Positions 10,461-20,485 of a DNA stretch of 64,000 nucleotides are shown one piece after another. The DNA lies in contig OX123191.2 of the NCBI GenBank assembly GCA_944739405.2, positions 2,522,830-2,586,829 of the forward strand, written 5' to 3'. Each line of letters begins with the position of its first letter. Position 1 is the first letter of the stretch. Source of the DNA: Euclidia mi (taxonomy: Eukaryota; Arthropoda; Insecta; Lepidoptera; Erebidae). The translations under genes were made by a program, and so were the position numbers. Below the pieces are notes generated by a model. The model searched no databases. It was not told where the DNA came from and worked only from the letters and a program-made list of their open reading frames with translations.

Positions 10461-10654
10461 ATACACCATGATTCAATCGCGACACTCAAATCGAAGATCA
10501 TGGCCTTCTTGTAAAATGGCTTGTACTGTAGTTGTCTAATGTTGTTGTTCGTAGGTTCATTGCTTCACATTGTTATTTATTGTCGTTCTATTATAGCTTG
10601 TATTTCTGTTTGATTATATTGCCATATATATATTTCGCAAGTCTATGTTTGTAT

Positions 10655-10862
10655 AGTCTCAATGAACGTCTATAATATCAGCGTGTAACAACTGCATGCT
10701 TAGGTTAGCTTTATTAACACTTATACTTTACTCATGCGGTGATCACCTGTAAGTGATTGTTACACTCGCACTGTTACTACTATTGTTGTTGTAAAAGTTA
10801 TTTTTGTGTAAACAATTGTTGGTGATCCAAATAAAGAAAATAAAATAAAATAAATAAATAAA
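10655..10862 (+). repeat. Possible LINE 3' tail ending in A-rich (AATAAAA)n
   Basis: The stretch ends in gatccaaataaagaaaat followed by repeated aaataaa units. This is the usual look of a LINE or retroposon 3' end with a poly(A)-like tail. No coding remnant was identified upstream. Confidence 0.35.
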
Positions 10863-11080
10863 CTTTACCTTATAATATGTATAGATGTGTGTTTTCACTT
10901 TCATACGCAACTTATCTAAGTTGCTTACGCAAATGAAAACACAAATAATATGTTATATTATTTTATATGTAATTCAGCCAAAAGACCGGCATTGAATCTT
11001 CTTCATAAAACAATCAGTTGTTATGTATGGCGTGCCGAACAAGATTTTATCCACAGTTGAAAAATACACTAATGGCTAAT

Positions 11081-11355
11081 GGCAGCGATAGCCTAGTGCA
11101 GAGACCGACAGACTGCTACACTTTTTGAAGTTATCTGCGTATTAAATTGTTAATTAGCACTTGCTAAACAGTGAGGAAAAACATCGTGAGGAAACCTGCA
11201 TGTTTGAGAGTTCTCCATGATGTTCTTGAAAGACATGTGAAGTCTGCCAACCCGCACTAGGCCAGCGTGGTGGACTATGGCTTTACCTTTCTCATAGTGA
11301 GAAGAGGCCCGTGCCCAGCAGTGGCACAGTTTATACACAGGGCTGATGATGATAA
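11081..11355 (+). repeat. SINE-B, tail type ii
   Basis: The head ggcagcgatagcctagtg is the tRNA-like 5' end of this family. The B-box part is deleted in this copy. The tail reads from aacatcgtgaggaaacctgc through gaggcccgtgcccagcagtgg to gggctgatgatgat. That tail resembles an RTE 3' end, which suggests mobilisation by RTE machinery. Confidence 0.75.
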
Positions 11356-11706
11356 ATACACTACAACTGTATCCTAACTGATATATATATAGAAGAAAGA
11401 GTGTGTGATTTTCCACTTGTTATGATTGTAGTACCTATAGCTTTTTTTCTTCGCCTAATATCACTTTTATAACCTATCATGATCACGACATCCCTATTTT
11501 AGCACGGTTATCAAGGGTCTTGGTTAGTTAACCTTAATTCCTTCATTTGTTAATAAGCTTTTGTTTCAATCATTGTTATCATCACCTAGTCTGCGTTTTA
11601 ATATTTTAGTCTTATGAAGGAGAGGCTGACCCTTAAGGCAAAAATACAAAACGGCGAAAAGATTGCGATACCTTTCGCACTTCGAACATATGTATTTTTG
11701 GTCTAG

Positions 11707-11935
11707 TGGAAACGCGTTGATAGCGTAGTGGTGGATGTAACGGACTGCCGATATGATGGTCTCGGGTTCGATCCCCAGTTACCCCGGGCGCAACCCCGAA
11801 TTTTCGAAGTTATGTCTATATTAAAAATGTTAAAGGCTCGCCTTCTGTTACATTAGGACCAAAGCATGACTGGCGAAGTGAGATTGCGTAATACACCACT
11901 GCCTACCCCTTTGAGGATAAAGACGTCAAGTTATG
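11707..11935 (+). repeat. SINE-F (tRNA-derived)
   Basis: It has an A-box-like tgatagcgtagtggtgg and a B-box ggttcgatccc, spaced as in a tRNA. The body that follows ends in ctgcctacccctttgaggataaag. The 3' end resembles the shared SINE-A/SINE-C terminus. Only one copy was seen. Confidence 0.6.
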
Positions 11936-11942
11936 TATTGTG

Positions 11943-12060
11943 GTTAGTGGAACTGACTGTGAAGCTGGAGGTTTAGGTCCGATTCCCGCTCAAGACAAAT
12001 CTTTGAGTGATGCGATGACTTTATTCTATGACTGGGTGTAGTATACTTATGCTTTATAAG
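11943..12060 (+). repeat. SINE-E-like relic
   Basis: Contains gattcccgctcaagacaaat, the B-box region of SINE-E, and gactgggtgt of its body, in a degraded context. A similar relic is at 55451-55580. Confidence 0.4.
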
Positions 12061-12134
12061 TTATCTGGTTGACATAGCACTAGCACTATTTACCTTGGGA
12101 TCAGATGATTGTCTGTGAGTTGCTTTGTTTCATA

Positions 12135-12512
12135 TACAGGGTGTCACAAGACCCATCACCAAGCCGAAGTCTACTCGTTGTGGACATCATGCCAAGTCAT
12201 ACTAACCAAAAAGAATACCTGGGAAACGATTATTTTTTGAGGTTTCACATTTTTTAAACCGCAATTAAAAGCGCGCGCGTGCAATTCTCGAAATACCTAC
12301 TTATCCATGGGGTTATAGGGCATCTAAAGAACATATTGGCGAGGTAAATGCATCGATTTTGTAACTAATTAGAAAAATTCCATACCAACTATGAGCCTTA
12401 ATATCTCCTGAACCAGTAATTTCCCAGGTATGGTGCCGAAGCAAAAAATGTTCATAGTGATTGGTACAACATGGGATTTCAGTTTTCGTTAAGGGTCTTT
12501 TTACACCCTGTA
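12135..12512. mobile_element. MITE with TA target duplication (Tc1/mariner-like)
   Basis: About 20-bp terminal inverted repeats start tacagggtgtcacaagaccc on the left. The inverted right end reads tacagggtgtaaaaagaccc. TA dinucleotides flank both ends. At 378 bp with no transposase ORF it is non-autonomous. The superfamily is inferred from TIR style and TA flanks only. Confidence 0.75.
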
Positions 12513-12558
12513 TACTCATGAATCTCATTATATATTGTTATACTCGCTGTTTCTTAAT

Positions 12559-12808
12559 TTTTTTTATAGACACGCCTGTATCCCCGAAGGGGTAGGCAGA
12601 GGTGTAATATTACACCCACATTTCGCCATGAATTTTTAGGTCCCACGTACCTAATAGGGGGCGAGCCTATTGCCGTACCGGGCACATTACCAGACTCCGT
12701 GCTGCTACTGAGAATTCGAAAAACCCAGTAACACTTTTGCCCGACCCGGGAATCGAACCCGGGCCCTCCGATCAGCAGTCGCATACGCTGTTCACTGGAC
12801 CACGGAGA
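12559..12808 (-). repeat. SINE-A, full-length, with 12-bp target-site duplication
   Basis: A tRNA-derived head (ctccgtggtccagtg and ggttcgattcccggg on the minus strand) is followed by a body and the terminus ggggatacaggcgtg. It is flanked by ctgtttcttaat at 12547-12558 and 12809-12820, a clean target-site duplication, so both ends are fixed. Confidence 0.9.
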
Positions 12809-12820
12809 CTGTTTCTTAAT

Positions 12821-13035
12821 CATCATCATAATCAGCCTTTAACAGTCCACTGCTGGACTAGGCCTCTCCTTTGAAAGGAGGAACTGGCCTACTATACCAC
12901 GCTGGCCAAACGGGTTGGTATAGGGTTTGTATCAAGTTTTCCTTCCCTTACAGTGCTGTTCTCTGCATAATATGCTCCCTTTGTCGGCTCTTACGACACC
13001 CATGGGATGATATGGGGTGGTGACATTTCGTATTC
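12821..13035 (-). repeat. Repeat J with (ATC)n tail
   Basis: Begins with atcatcatcataatcagcc and runs through gtccactgctggactaggcc, ggctcttacgacacccatgg and attcttaatccgtcaccacac. It is the inverted counterpart of 56549-56779. The trinucleotide tail and the ctgctgga block link it to RTE 3' ends. Confidence 0.75.
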
Positions 13036-13289
13036 TTAATCCGTCACCACACGGATAAATCTTAATAAATAATTAAAATAAACTATATCGCAAATCTAAT
13101 CTATGTGCTAGTTAAATGTCTGTTTTGTTAAATATTATATCCTGAAGATATTGCTTAACCGGCTATAACCATTGAGTTGTCAAATGCTGAATCTGGCTAA
13201 GCAATATCGCACTTTATTTTTAGTTCAATACAAATTATAAGGAAATATTTGTATAATTCATAGAAGCAAATAATAATTATAAATCTAAT

Positions 13290-13667
13290 CATCATCATCA
13301 TACTCTTAGCGTTATTCCAGTTTCAATCTCGGGTCTGCTTACTAGTCTAACCTGATTTGGCTGAATATTAGCTTTTCCACAGAGCGACTGCCTGTCTGCC
13401 CTCCGTAACCCGAAGGGATAGCGATATTCCATGGTTAAGACTAGTGTCAGTTTATTTTAAAAGGTACTAACACCCTGTAACGACTGTCAAAGATCTTCAT
13501 GACAGCCGGGACCGACGGCTTAACGTGCTCTCCGAGGCACGGGACAAGCGATAATTAACAATTCAATACACACATAACTCTGAAAAGTCATTGATGCGCG
13601 CCGTGGATTCAAACCCGATACCCTCTGCATTGCAGTCTGTTGGTATCTCCACTAGGCTATCGCTGCC
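13290..13667 (-). repeat. SINE-B, tail type i, with 16-bp target-site duplication
   Basis: On the minus strand the tRNA-like head (ggcagcgatagcctagtg, gggttTgaatccacgg) is followed by a tail containing gagcacgttaagccgtcgg and cgtaacagggtgtt. It is flanked by taattataaatctaat at 13274-13289 and 13668-13683. Related copies are at 30316 and 49513. Confidence 0.9.
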
Positions 13668-13862
13668 TAATTATAAATCTAATACGATTTATCTATTTCA
13701 TTTCAATGATGATCACCTTTATAACGACTACGTTTGTTAGTTTAACATCATCATAACATTTTTACAATCAACTGTCATACCTTGTTTTTAAAGCTTGATA
13801 AATGGTTCAATGGTACATCAAAAAGTAGTCAGCAGTAGTAGCAGCATAATATTATATATTAC

Positions 13863-14068
13863 TTGAGAATGCCAGCAGCTACGCCTGCATTTTTTTTAAA
13901 TTTACCCGTTTTGGCCGATCCCGTGGGAATTTCGGGAAATTCCTTCTTAGTGCACCCCTACGGTCCCCAAGGAACATACATGCCAAATTTCAACTTCCTG
14001 CGCCCAATAGTTTCGGCTGTAGCGTGTCTGTCAGTCAGTCAGTAACGCAAGGATTTTATATATTAAGA
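13863..14068 (-). mobile_element. Short non-autonomous Helitron
   Basis: On the minus strand it starts TCTTAATATATAAAATCC after an A. It carries the ttactgactgactgacagac block and ends in a small hairpin region with CAAG before T, where the intact relative at 29745-29955 has CTAG. It carries no protein gene; a 60-codon ORF inside is chance. Confidence 0.65.
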
Positions 14069-14168
14069 TTTTGTTTAAAAAAGTACGTACTTTTACGAAT
14101 TGCATTTGCTTTATGACGATTTACCTTTTTGTACTTACTCATTACATACATCCTGACGTGATCGTGAC

Positions 14169-14412
14169 TACCTCCGTGGTCCAGTGGATAGTATATGCGA
14201 CTGCTGATCGGAGGTCCCGGGTTCGATTCCTGGGTCGGGCAAAAGTGTTACTAGATTTTTCCGAACTTACAGGAGCAGCACGGAGACTGGTGATGTGCCT
14301 GGTAACGGCAATAGGCTCGCCACCTATTATGTAGGGCCTAAAAATTCATGGCTAACTGTGGATGTAAATTACACCTGTACTTACCCTTCGGGGATACAGG
14401 CCTGAGTCTAAA
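14169..14412 (+). repeat. SINE-A copy
   Basis: The head ctccgtggtccagtggatag, the B-box gggttcgattcctggg and the terminus cggggatacaggcctgagtc are all present. No clean target-site duplication was seen. Confidence 0.8.
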
Positions 14413-14783
14413 AAAGAAACATCCATAAGAAAAGGAGGTTCAGTGTTTATCAGAGAATGCGGTGCACTCATCGAATGTATTATCTTTTGCAGATGATATA
14501 CAAATATATGCCAGTATATCATCAGACCCCGACAGAGCGGCACTACGGAATGACCTGGCACGGTTAGAGGAGTATTGTTTCAATAAGAGGCTCTAAAAAA
14601 TACTTCGCGAGGAGATATATCTATTCAAATAGCATTTATCTTGATTGCTTCTTGCTTAGCAATGACATTTAAGTATATTATTTCGAATAGGCATTGAATT
14701 CAAAAGTGATCTCGGTTACTTAACCTGTGATAGAGGAAATGTTGTGTAGTGTAATGCAGCTCTACTTGTCTTTATTATCAATA

Positions 14784-14962
14784 CTAGATGAGCCCGCGAT
14801 TACACTCGTTATTTAGGGCTACTGCTCCGCTCCCGTAGCTCATAGCGTGATATTATCTAACCTATCTAATACTGCAATATTTATTTAATTTAATATTTTT
14901 TTTAATCTGGCCTGTAGTTCCTGAGAATAGCGCGTTCAACCAATAAACAAACAAACTCTTCA
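14784..14962 (-). mobile_element. Short Helitron-like element with CTAG terminus
   Basis: On the minus strand the 5' region reads gcgctattctcaggaactac and the 3' end gcgggctcatCTAG followed by T. This is the same family as 9669-9830 in opposite orientation. The 5' end is degraded. The stretch 14413-14783 holds nothing recognised. Confidence 0.55.
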
Positions 14963-15299
14963 GTTTTGTTTCCATTGCTCTTTCGATCACCAACAACCCT
15001 TGCAATTGAAATATAAGCAATTTGCAATTGTAAGTTTTCTTAGGGAATTGAACGTTCATAGCTAGACAAAAAATGTCCAAGTGAAAGCTAAATTGTCTCA
15101 AGCAACAGGGTGGATCTATATTTAGAAAACAATTTTGAAGGAATGGCTTCAGGCGCTCTTTAGGGATTATTATCGTTATTTTGTACTCTTTGTCTGGACG
15201 AGAAGCACCTAAAGATGTCAATATTAGAAATTTTGTAAACTCAAAATGAAATAATTAATACTGAAAATTGTTAACTTTATGAAACGTTATTGTTGTATA

Positions 15300-15725
15300 T
15301 ATACTCACGCCTGTATTCCCGAAGGTAGAGGCAGAGGTATAATATTACACCCACAAGAGTTCATCTTATGAGTTATTTATTCCCACGTTATAGGGAGCGA
15401 GCCTATTGCCGTTAACGGGCACTTCGCCAGAGAGTGCCGGCGGCCCTATCCCCTATTCCTTCTCCCTCATCCTACTCCTTATCCTATCCCTTTTCCCAAC
15501 CTCAAGGGGCGGCAACACACTTGTGACTCCTGTGGTGTTGCTTGTGTCCATGGGCGGCGGTAATTGCTTACCATCAAGCAATCCGTCTGCTCGTTTGCCG
15601 CCTTATACTATATAAAAAAAAGAGAATTTTGAAAAACCTAATAATACTTTTGCCCGGCCCGGGAATCAAACCCGGGACCTCATGATGAGCCGACGCATAC
15701 GCTATCCACTCAACCACGGAAGCAC
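15300..15725 (-). repeat. SINE-A interrupted by another repeat
   Basis: SINE-A parts flank the interval 15426-15622: the 3' terminus and body at 15300-15425, and the B-box and head (ggcccgggaatcaaacccggg, ccacgga) at 15623-15725. This is a nested insertion. Confidence 0.8.
15426..15622 (+). repeat. Repeat K nested in SINE-A
   Basis: Contains ggcggcaacacacttgtgac, tgtccatgggcggcggtaat and atccgtctgctcgtttgccg, then an A-rich end. This text recurs in many moth genomes as a retroposon. Here it splits a SINE-A copy. Confidence 0.7.
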
Positions 15726-16036
15726 TTCAAAATTAGTTTGGTATTTAAAACTTTTATTCAAGAAGCTTTACGAAATGACCGAACTGAGTATAAGTAGAAG
15801 TTAAAAAAAATTTTAGTACTCTCCAATTTTTTATTAATATTGTGTTATCTTCTAATTACAATAGCCAAATTTATTTTTAATATTTACAAAACTTAAAATT
15901 ACTATAATACAAACTTCTTTGACAGTTAGAACTAAGTCACAAAAATTCGGTACATGCATCTAAGGGCAGGCATACATTATGATTACAACATCTGATATTC
16001 AGGTAAGTGAATGTTCTTCAGAGACAGATATTTTAA

Positions 16037-16294
16037 ATAATAATAATATTCCACCACTTACACACATCACCACCAAGTCCCAAAACTAAGCAGAGCTTGT
16101 ACTATGGGTATTAGATAATGGATATACAGTCATACATAATTTGGCTTTTTTTGTAAACACTTACACATAGAAACACCCAGACCAAGACAAACATCCACGT
16201 TCATGCACACAAAAGTTCGACTTGAGCGGGAATCGAACCTGCGACCTTCGACTTAATAGTCGCTTACACTCCCGTTGCGCCAACCGGTCGTCAA
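16037..16294 (-). repeat. SINE-E, well preserved
   Basis: On the minus strand it has an A-box-like ggcgcaacgggagtgtaagc and the B-box ggttcgattcccgctc. The body includes tgtcttggtctgggtgtttc, and the copy ends in an (ATT)n tail. It is the reference for the copy at 6640 and the relics at 11943 and 55451. Confidence 0.8.
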
Positions 16295-17234
16295 ATGTAG
16301 ATAATGTGCTGCCTGTGTAGTATAATCAAATTATTATAATCATAATGTACGTTTACACAAAATAAGTCATATTCTATTTAATTATTAACAATCTATTCAA
16401 TGAAAAGCAAACAGGGGTCAACACTATTTTCTTAATAACTTTGTACCCAAGGACGCAGCTTAGTAGCGACTCAAGATATTTTACAATTCATCTATAAAAA
16501 CTTGGCAAGTAATTTTCTTGTACGGCTGAAGGACATTTTCCATAAAGTTCTAAGTCCAAGAATTCACATTATTGCATAAATAATATATTTTTCAATATGC
16601 GTTTTAAATAAGTATCTATCTTCCAGAGTTTCCATAAATTTCTCTCTACAAGCCCAAGCTTAATCCTGCTTAACATTTTTATTCATGTATATAAAAATAG
16701 TTTTCTAGATAATCGTTTTTAGTTCTGAATTGGACATTTATGATCTGCCAAATTGGCAGAACTTGTTTTTTAACCTCTTTTTACGATTTCAACAAGTTGG
16801 AAGTTTTCCAACATGTTATAAGATTAAATGTAACTGATATTTAGATGTATTTATTCAATTCTCAGTGGGCAATCTTGGGATAGAATATGATACTGGCTTT
16901 AAATTACGCTTACTAAGAAATAATTTATTAAATATCTAAACCAGTCTTTTCTCTTAGAATCTAGAAATCAAGCATAATAGCAGAACGATAAAATTAGTAG
17001 CCTTTAGTGCTGAATATCATGAAAATATTTTGAGAATTCTAACAGAATTGAAATACGGCGAATGAAATGCAGAGGATAGATTTACTTATTGAAATAATTT
17101 TGTTATTACCAACTCTAAAACAAAATTTCATAAAATTTATTATAATGTCCACAATACTTTCATTTTAATCAGCACTAATAAAGACACATACAAAGTAGCA
17201 TCACACTATTAGGTAACTATATAAAACTTCACAT
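16295..17234 (-). other. Region downstream of the LRR gene, including its 3' UTR
   Basis: Unique AT-rich DNA without ORFs. The nearest AATAAA on the minus strand after the stop codon is at 17141-17136, about 95 bases downstream, and is a plausible polyadenylation signal. Further AATAAA hexamers lie near 16925 and 16850, so the true 3' end is open. Confidence 0.45.
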
Positions 17235-17719
17235 TTACAATACACTTATTAATGTCAACACGATCACTAGCGGCAAACTTGACAAGTACCGTACACTGTT
17301 GCCGGATTGCCAGTAACTTTCGTCTTTCGATGAAAGCATTAGTGAGTCTTCTCCATTCCTTAGCTCGCGTGGACAAGGCAGTGTCTCGATGGGCATACTC
17401 ACGACCATTAATTGATTTGTTACCACAGGTTGCACAGTTGGTTCAACCTTATATTGATTTGTGTCTTCATACAATTCTTCATCGTTTGCATCTTGTTGTA
17501 GTACTTCACCGTTTGTTTCTATCTCATATAGCTGTTCTGATTTAGACGGTTTTGCATCATTGTACGTCTGTTTGGTTTCTACTGGCGTATTTTCCACTCC
17601 GCCACCTGTGTTAAGGCTGCAAGTTACATCGTCCAAAGCTAGCCTCAGAGGTTCACTCTTAGTCTCATTTCTCAAAACTTGGATCCAGGACAGACGACAG
17701 TCACAACTCAGTTTATTAC
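17235..17719 (-). CDS. LRR cell-surface protein (connectin-like), terminal coding exon
   Basis: The exon begins after a pyrimidine-rich acceptor (TTCTTTTTCAG, AG at 17721-17720). It completes the split Gly codon of the upstream exon and encodes residues 353-512. It opens with NKLSCDCRLSWI, the classic start of an LRR C-terminal Cys cap (C357, C359, then C385). The next Cys is at 467, so an acidic linker of about 80 residues (many Glu, Asp and Gln) separates the last two. An NET sequon lies at 369. The tail after WQSGNS is a hydrophobic run of about 16 residues to the stop, with no charged residue after it. That is the form of a GPI-attachment signal with a possible omega site near 490-492, though a C-terminal membrane anchor cannot be excluded. 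Confidence 0.85.
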
Positions 17720-19408
17720 CTGAAAAAGAAGAAAATTTCGTTATCAGTTATTCCGTAATATAGTGAAGATATCTTTAAGTAATATAATATTGTCTTTATT
17801 ATGATAGTCATAAATATCATGCCACGTTGTCACGGTTACATAACACAAAGCAAAGGAATGAATTATTCAAATGTTGCCTCAAACTTTGAGAGTGTTTTAG
17901 CAAAAAATACATTTTCTACTTAAGGAAATATACTCAGGGCTGGAAAGTTATAATCACATAATATCATGGGATTGAAATTTTATGCCCCAATAAGTTGGAC
18001 TTCTAAATTTCTGCGCGAGTGAATAAAGGTCGGGAAGGGCTAACAACAATGAAATCTTTACGTTAAAACAACTGGCGATAATCTTACGATCACTTTAAAA
18101 ATTCATTGACTCCATTTAAGTACATATATTTTTTTTAAGACAGCACCTGCCCTAGTACTAAATCCTACGTCGCATCGCGGGGTACTTTACTAACATACAA
18201 CTAACGGAAACAATGAATACCCAGACACGAAAAAACAATTTATGAATCATACAAATTGTTGTCTCGTGTAAGGATCGAACTCACAACACAACAACTTTAA
18301 CTACTACTCCAATCGTGCAGTCACCCGAATTCTGTATCACACAATTTGTAACAACTTCTATATTCCAGTGAATGTTTTGAGGATATATTTTGTCCTTAGA
18401 GACGATAGCTGTGTACTTATTCGAGTCACATTGCGATCACTAATACGCTCGAATAAACGTAGTAATTACGACATAATAAGTTCCCTTGAGGGAGACCGAC
18501 GTCTATTTCTAAAATAACCAATATACGAGTACGTAATTAACGTAACACCCAATGTATGTAATAATAAGGCTGATGTAGCAATTTTTATAATTTCTGTTTC
18601 ATAAATGATATTTTATTTCGCTGTGGTTTTTTATTGGTCAGCTTTTGTGTCCCATTTCTAAGTTAAATAAGGTGAATTTTAATTTTTCATATCAACCCAT
18701 TCTGTAGGCTATCAAAAAAGAAAACGCCTTTGATGATAAATAATAGAATAATAATGAGGGTGGCAGAAATTTACGAGGTGAAGTTACTAATAAACATAAA
18801 CAAAATGTGTGAAAATAAACTTAATTATGTAAACACACGTGCCTATTGAATTAATATGTGAAACTTTGGACATGTTTGCATTTAATTAAAGTACTGCATT
18901 GTACAAAAATCGAGTTTATTACCATGGCTGATTCGATAAAGGGAGCTGTTACATTCATTAATTGTCCTTAATGTGAAGGGCGTTTACTAGGGGATTAAAC
19001 ACAGGAGGGAAAGCCCCATTGTTTGGACAAAATATACTTATTTAACTTCCCAGCAGTTACAAACGCAGTGCTATTTATTCCGAAATAACATGTTGCCAAC
19101 AAAAATGAACGCGTAATATCATTGTAATAGCAAAATAATGTCATCGTTTTGAATAACTCTGACAGTGATGAAACTGAATATGAATTTCCCGTTATAACAT
19201 AAATAATGGTGTTTAACGTTATTAAATATAATTGCAAAGGGGACCGGTTTGTAATTCAATAAGCATGGTGTATAAATACTAAAGGGACAATTATTGACAG
19301 GCAAACGTGTTATGGGTCCCAAGTAAGATTGAGCGAGCAAAGTTTAGATTGTACTTATTACAAAACAATCGCAATATTGAGATTAGAATCAATTTAAATT
19401 AAGCTCAC
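17720..19408 (-). other. Intron between the two coding exons of the LRR gene
   Basis: 1689 bp with donor GTGAGC and acceptor TTTTTCAG, phase 1. It contains one SINE-D copy (18131-18340); the rest is unique AT-rich DNA. The joined frame is open (1539 bases, 513 codons with stop), which supports both splice sites. Confidence 0.85.
18131..18340 (-). repeat. SINE-D copy in the LRR gene intron
   Basis: On the minus strand it has a tRNA-like head (gggtgactgcacgattggag, gagttcgatcc) followed by cgagacaac and a body with cattgtttccgttagttg. It matches 6224-6395. Confidence 0.65.
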
Positions 19409-20462
19409 CACTCAAATATAAAACAGAGGTCTTCATTTTCAAATTTTCCAATATCGGCTTGACTGTCTCGTAAGTAAAATGTTCTATGTCATTGTTTCTC
19501 AGATCCAATAACTCAAGTCCACGCACACCTTCTAATAGCCCCTCATTAATGGATTTTAATTTATTCCCTGTCATAGATAATTTCTGTAGCAGAGCAAGAC
19601 CATCGAAAGCCCTTTCAGACACAAATTTCAATTCGTTATTGTCCAAAAGCAGCTCATTTAGATTCCAGAGTTCCGTGAAAGTTAAATCGCCCAACATTGA
19701 CAACTTGTTGGACCGAAGATCCAATCGTGTCAGATTAGCTAAGCCTCTGAATGTGTCTCTAGTCAGAACCGTTATTGAATTAGATTCTAGTATCAGATCG
19801 TTCAGTACGGTCAGATGTTCAAAACAACCGTCGTGCGCCAGATTGATAGAATTAGAAGACAAATCCAGATATTTGAGACTCGGCAAATCGACGAATACAT
19901 CCCTCTGCACTTCGGTTACTTTATTCTCTTTTATAGTTAAGTTTACGAGCGCCGGGAGATTCGTGAACGATGAGAAGTCCAATTCGGTTATTTTGTTGTT
20001 CATCAGCGTTATTTCTTTCAGTGTGGTTATGTTCGAAAACGTTCGCTTCTCGATTTTGTTGAGTGTAGCGTAGTGGATGTACAGTTTTTGTAGCCGTTTC
20101 ATACGATGGATCACGTGGAAAGGAATAAACTTGAGAGCTCCGTCGGATCTCACGTTGAACGTAAGTCGTTCTAAGTAAGGTTGCGAGTTGAAACTGGACC
20201 ATATTGGATCGCTCTCATCGATACCGCCGTTGAAAACCCAACAGTCAGCCCTGGTGGCTGTTTTTACTTCGGTATTTTCGCAATAGCAATGTACTTTGGA
20301 TTCTCTGTTGGTTATCTCGCATATATTATCTTTTACTTGCGTTCCGTGGTACCTTCTTTCAGTTTTATCTCTGCGTTTTTCATTTAGACGGCTTTCAGTG
20401 TAGGATATTTGCACTGAAGTCAGAGCCAAAGCCAGGAGTAAATATTGGACGACGGTCTCCAT
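19409..20462 (-). CDS. LRR cell-surface protein (connectin-like), first coding exon
   Basis: Codes for residues 1-351 and the first base of codon 352. A signal peptide is clear (METVVQYLLLALALTSVQIS; cleavage near 20-22), followed by a basic patch (KRRDKTERR). Next comes a Cys cluster (NICEI, VHCYCEN, ADCWVFNGG; C48, C59, C61, C74). LRRs with the LxxLxLxxNxI pattern then begin near residues 124, 148, 172, 196, 220, 244, 268, 292 and 316, at an exact 24-residue period. A last partial repeat spans the splice junction. The donor is G|GTGAGC at 19408; reading through it would add only a few residues before a stop. Joined to 17235-17719 it gives 512 residues in frame. Such proteins act outside the cell as adhesion or recognition molecules, often in nerve and muscle. 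The connectin assignment rests on architecture (Cys cluster, about ten LRRs, Cys cap, GPI-like tail) and remembered similarity, not on a search. Confidence 0.87.
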
Positions 20463-20485
20463 GTCTCCCTTGCCTTTTCACTAAC
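20463..20485 (-). other. 5' UTR part of the LRR gene after a splice acceptor
   Basis: A T-rich tract ending in GTTTGTTTCAG lies just upstream (AG at 20487-20486), 23 bases before the ATG. This implies an intron inside the 5' UTR. The overlapping CAGGTTAGT could also be read as a donor, but the pyrimidine tract favours an acceptor. Confidence 0.65.

Noticed and set aside
11709..11790. tRNA-like A and B boxes (also at 14170, 16205, 30320 and 35478)
   Set aside because: They are heads of SINEs with bodies and tails, several with target-site duplications, and they do not fold into a full tRNA cloverleaf with a CCA-ready acceptor stem.
14862..15221. 119-codon minus-strand ORF
   Set aside because: It overlaps a Helitron-like repeat and has no domain.
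17252..17763. Plus-strand ORFs of about 100 codons
   Set aside because: Antisense to the LRR terminal exon, which has splice sites and a Cys-cap motif.
19486..20073. Plus-strand 195-codon ORF
   Set aside because: It mirrors the LRR coding exon; the long open frame follows from the codon bias of the minus-strand gene.
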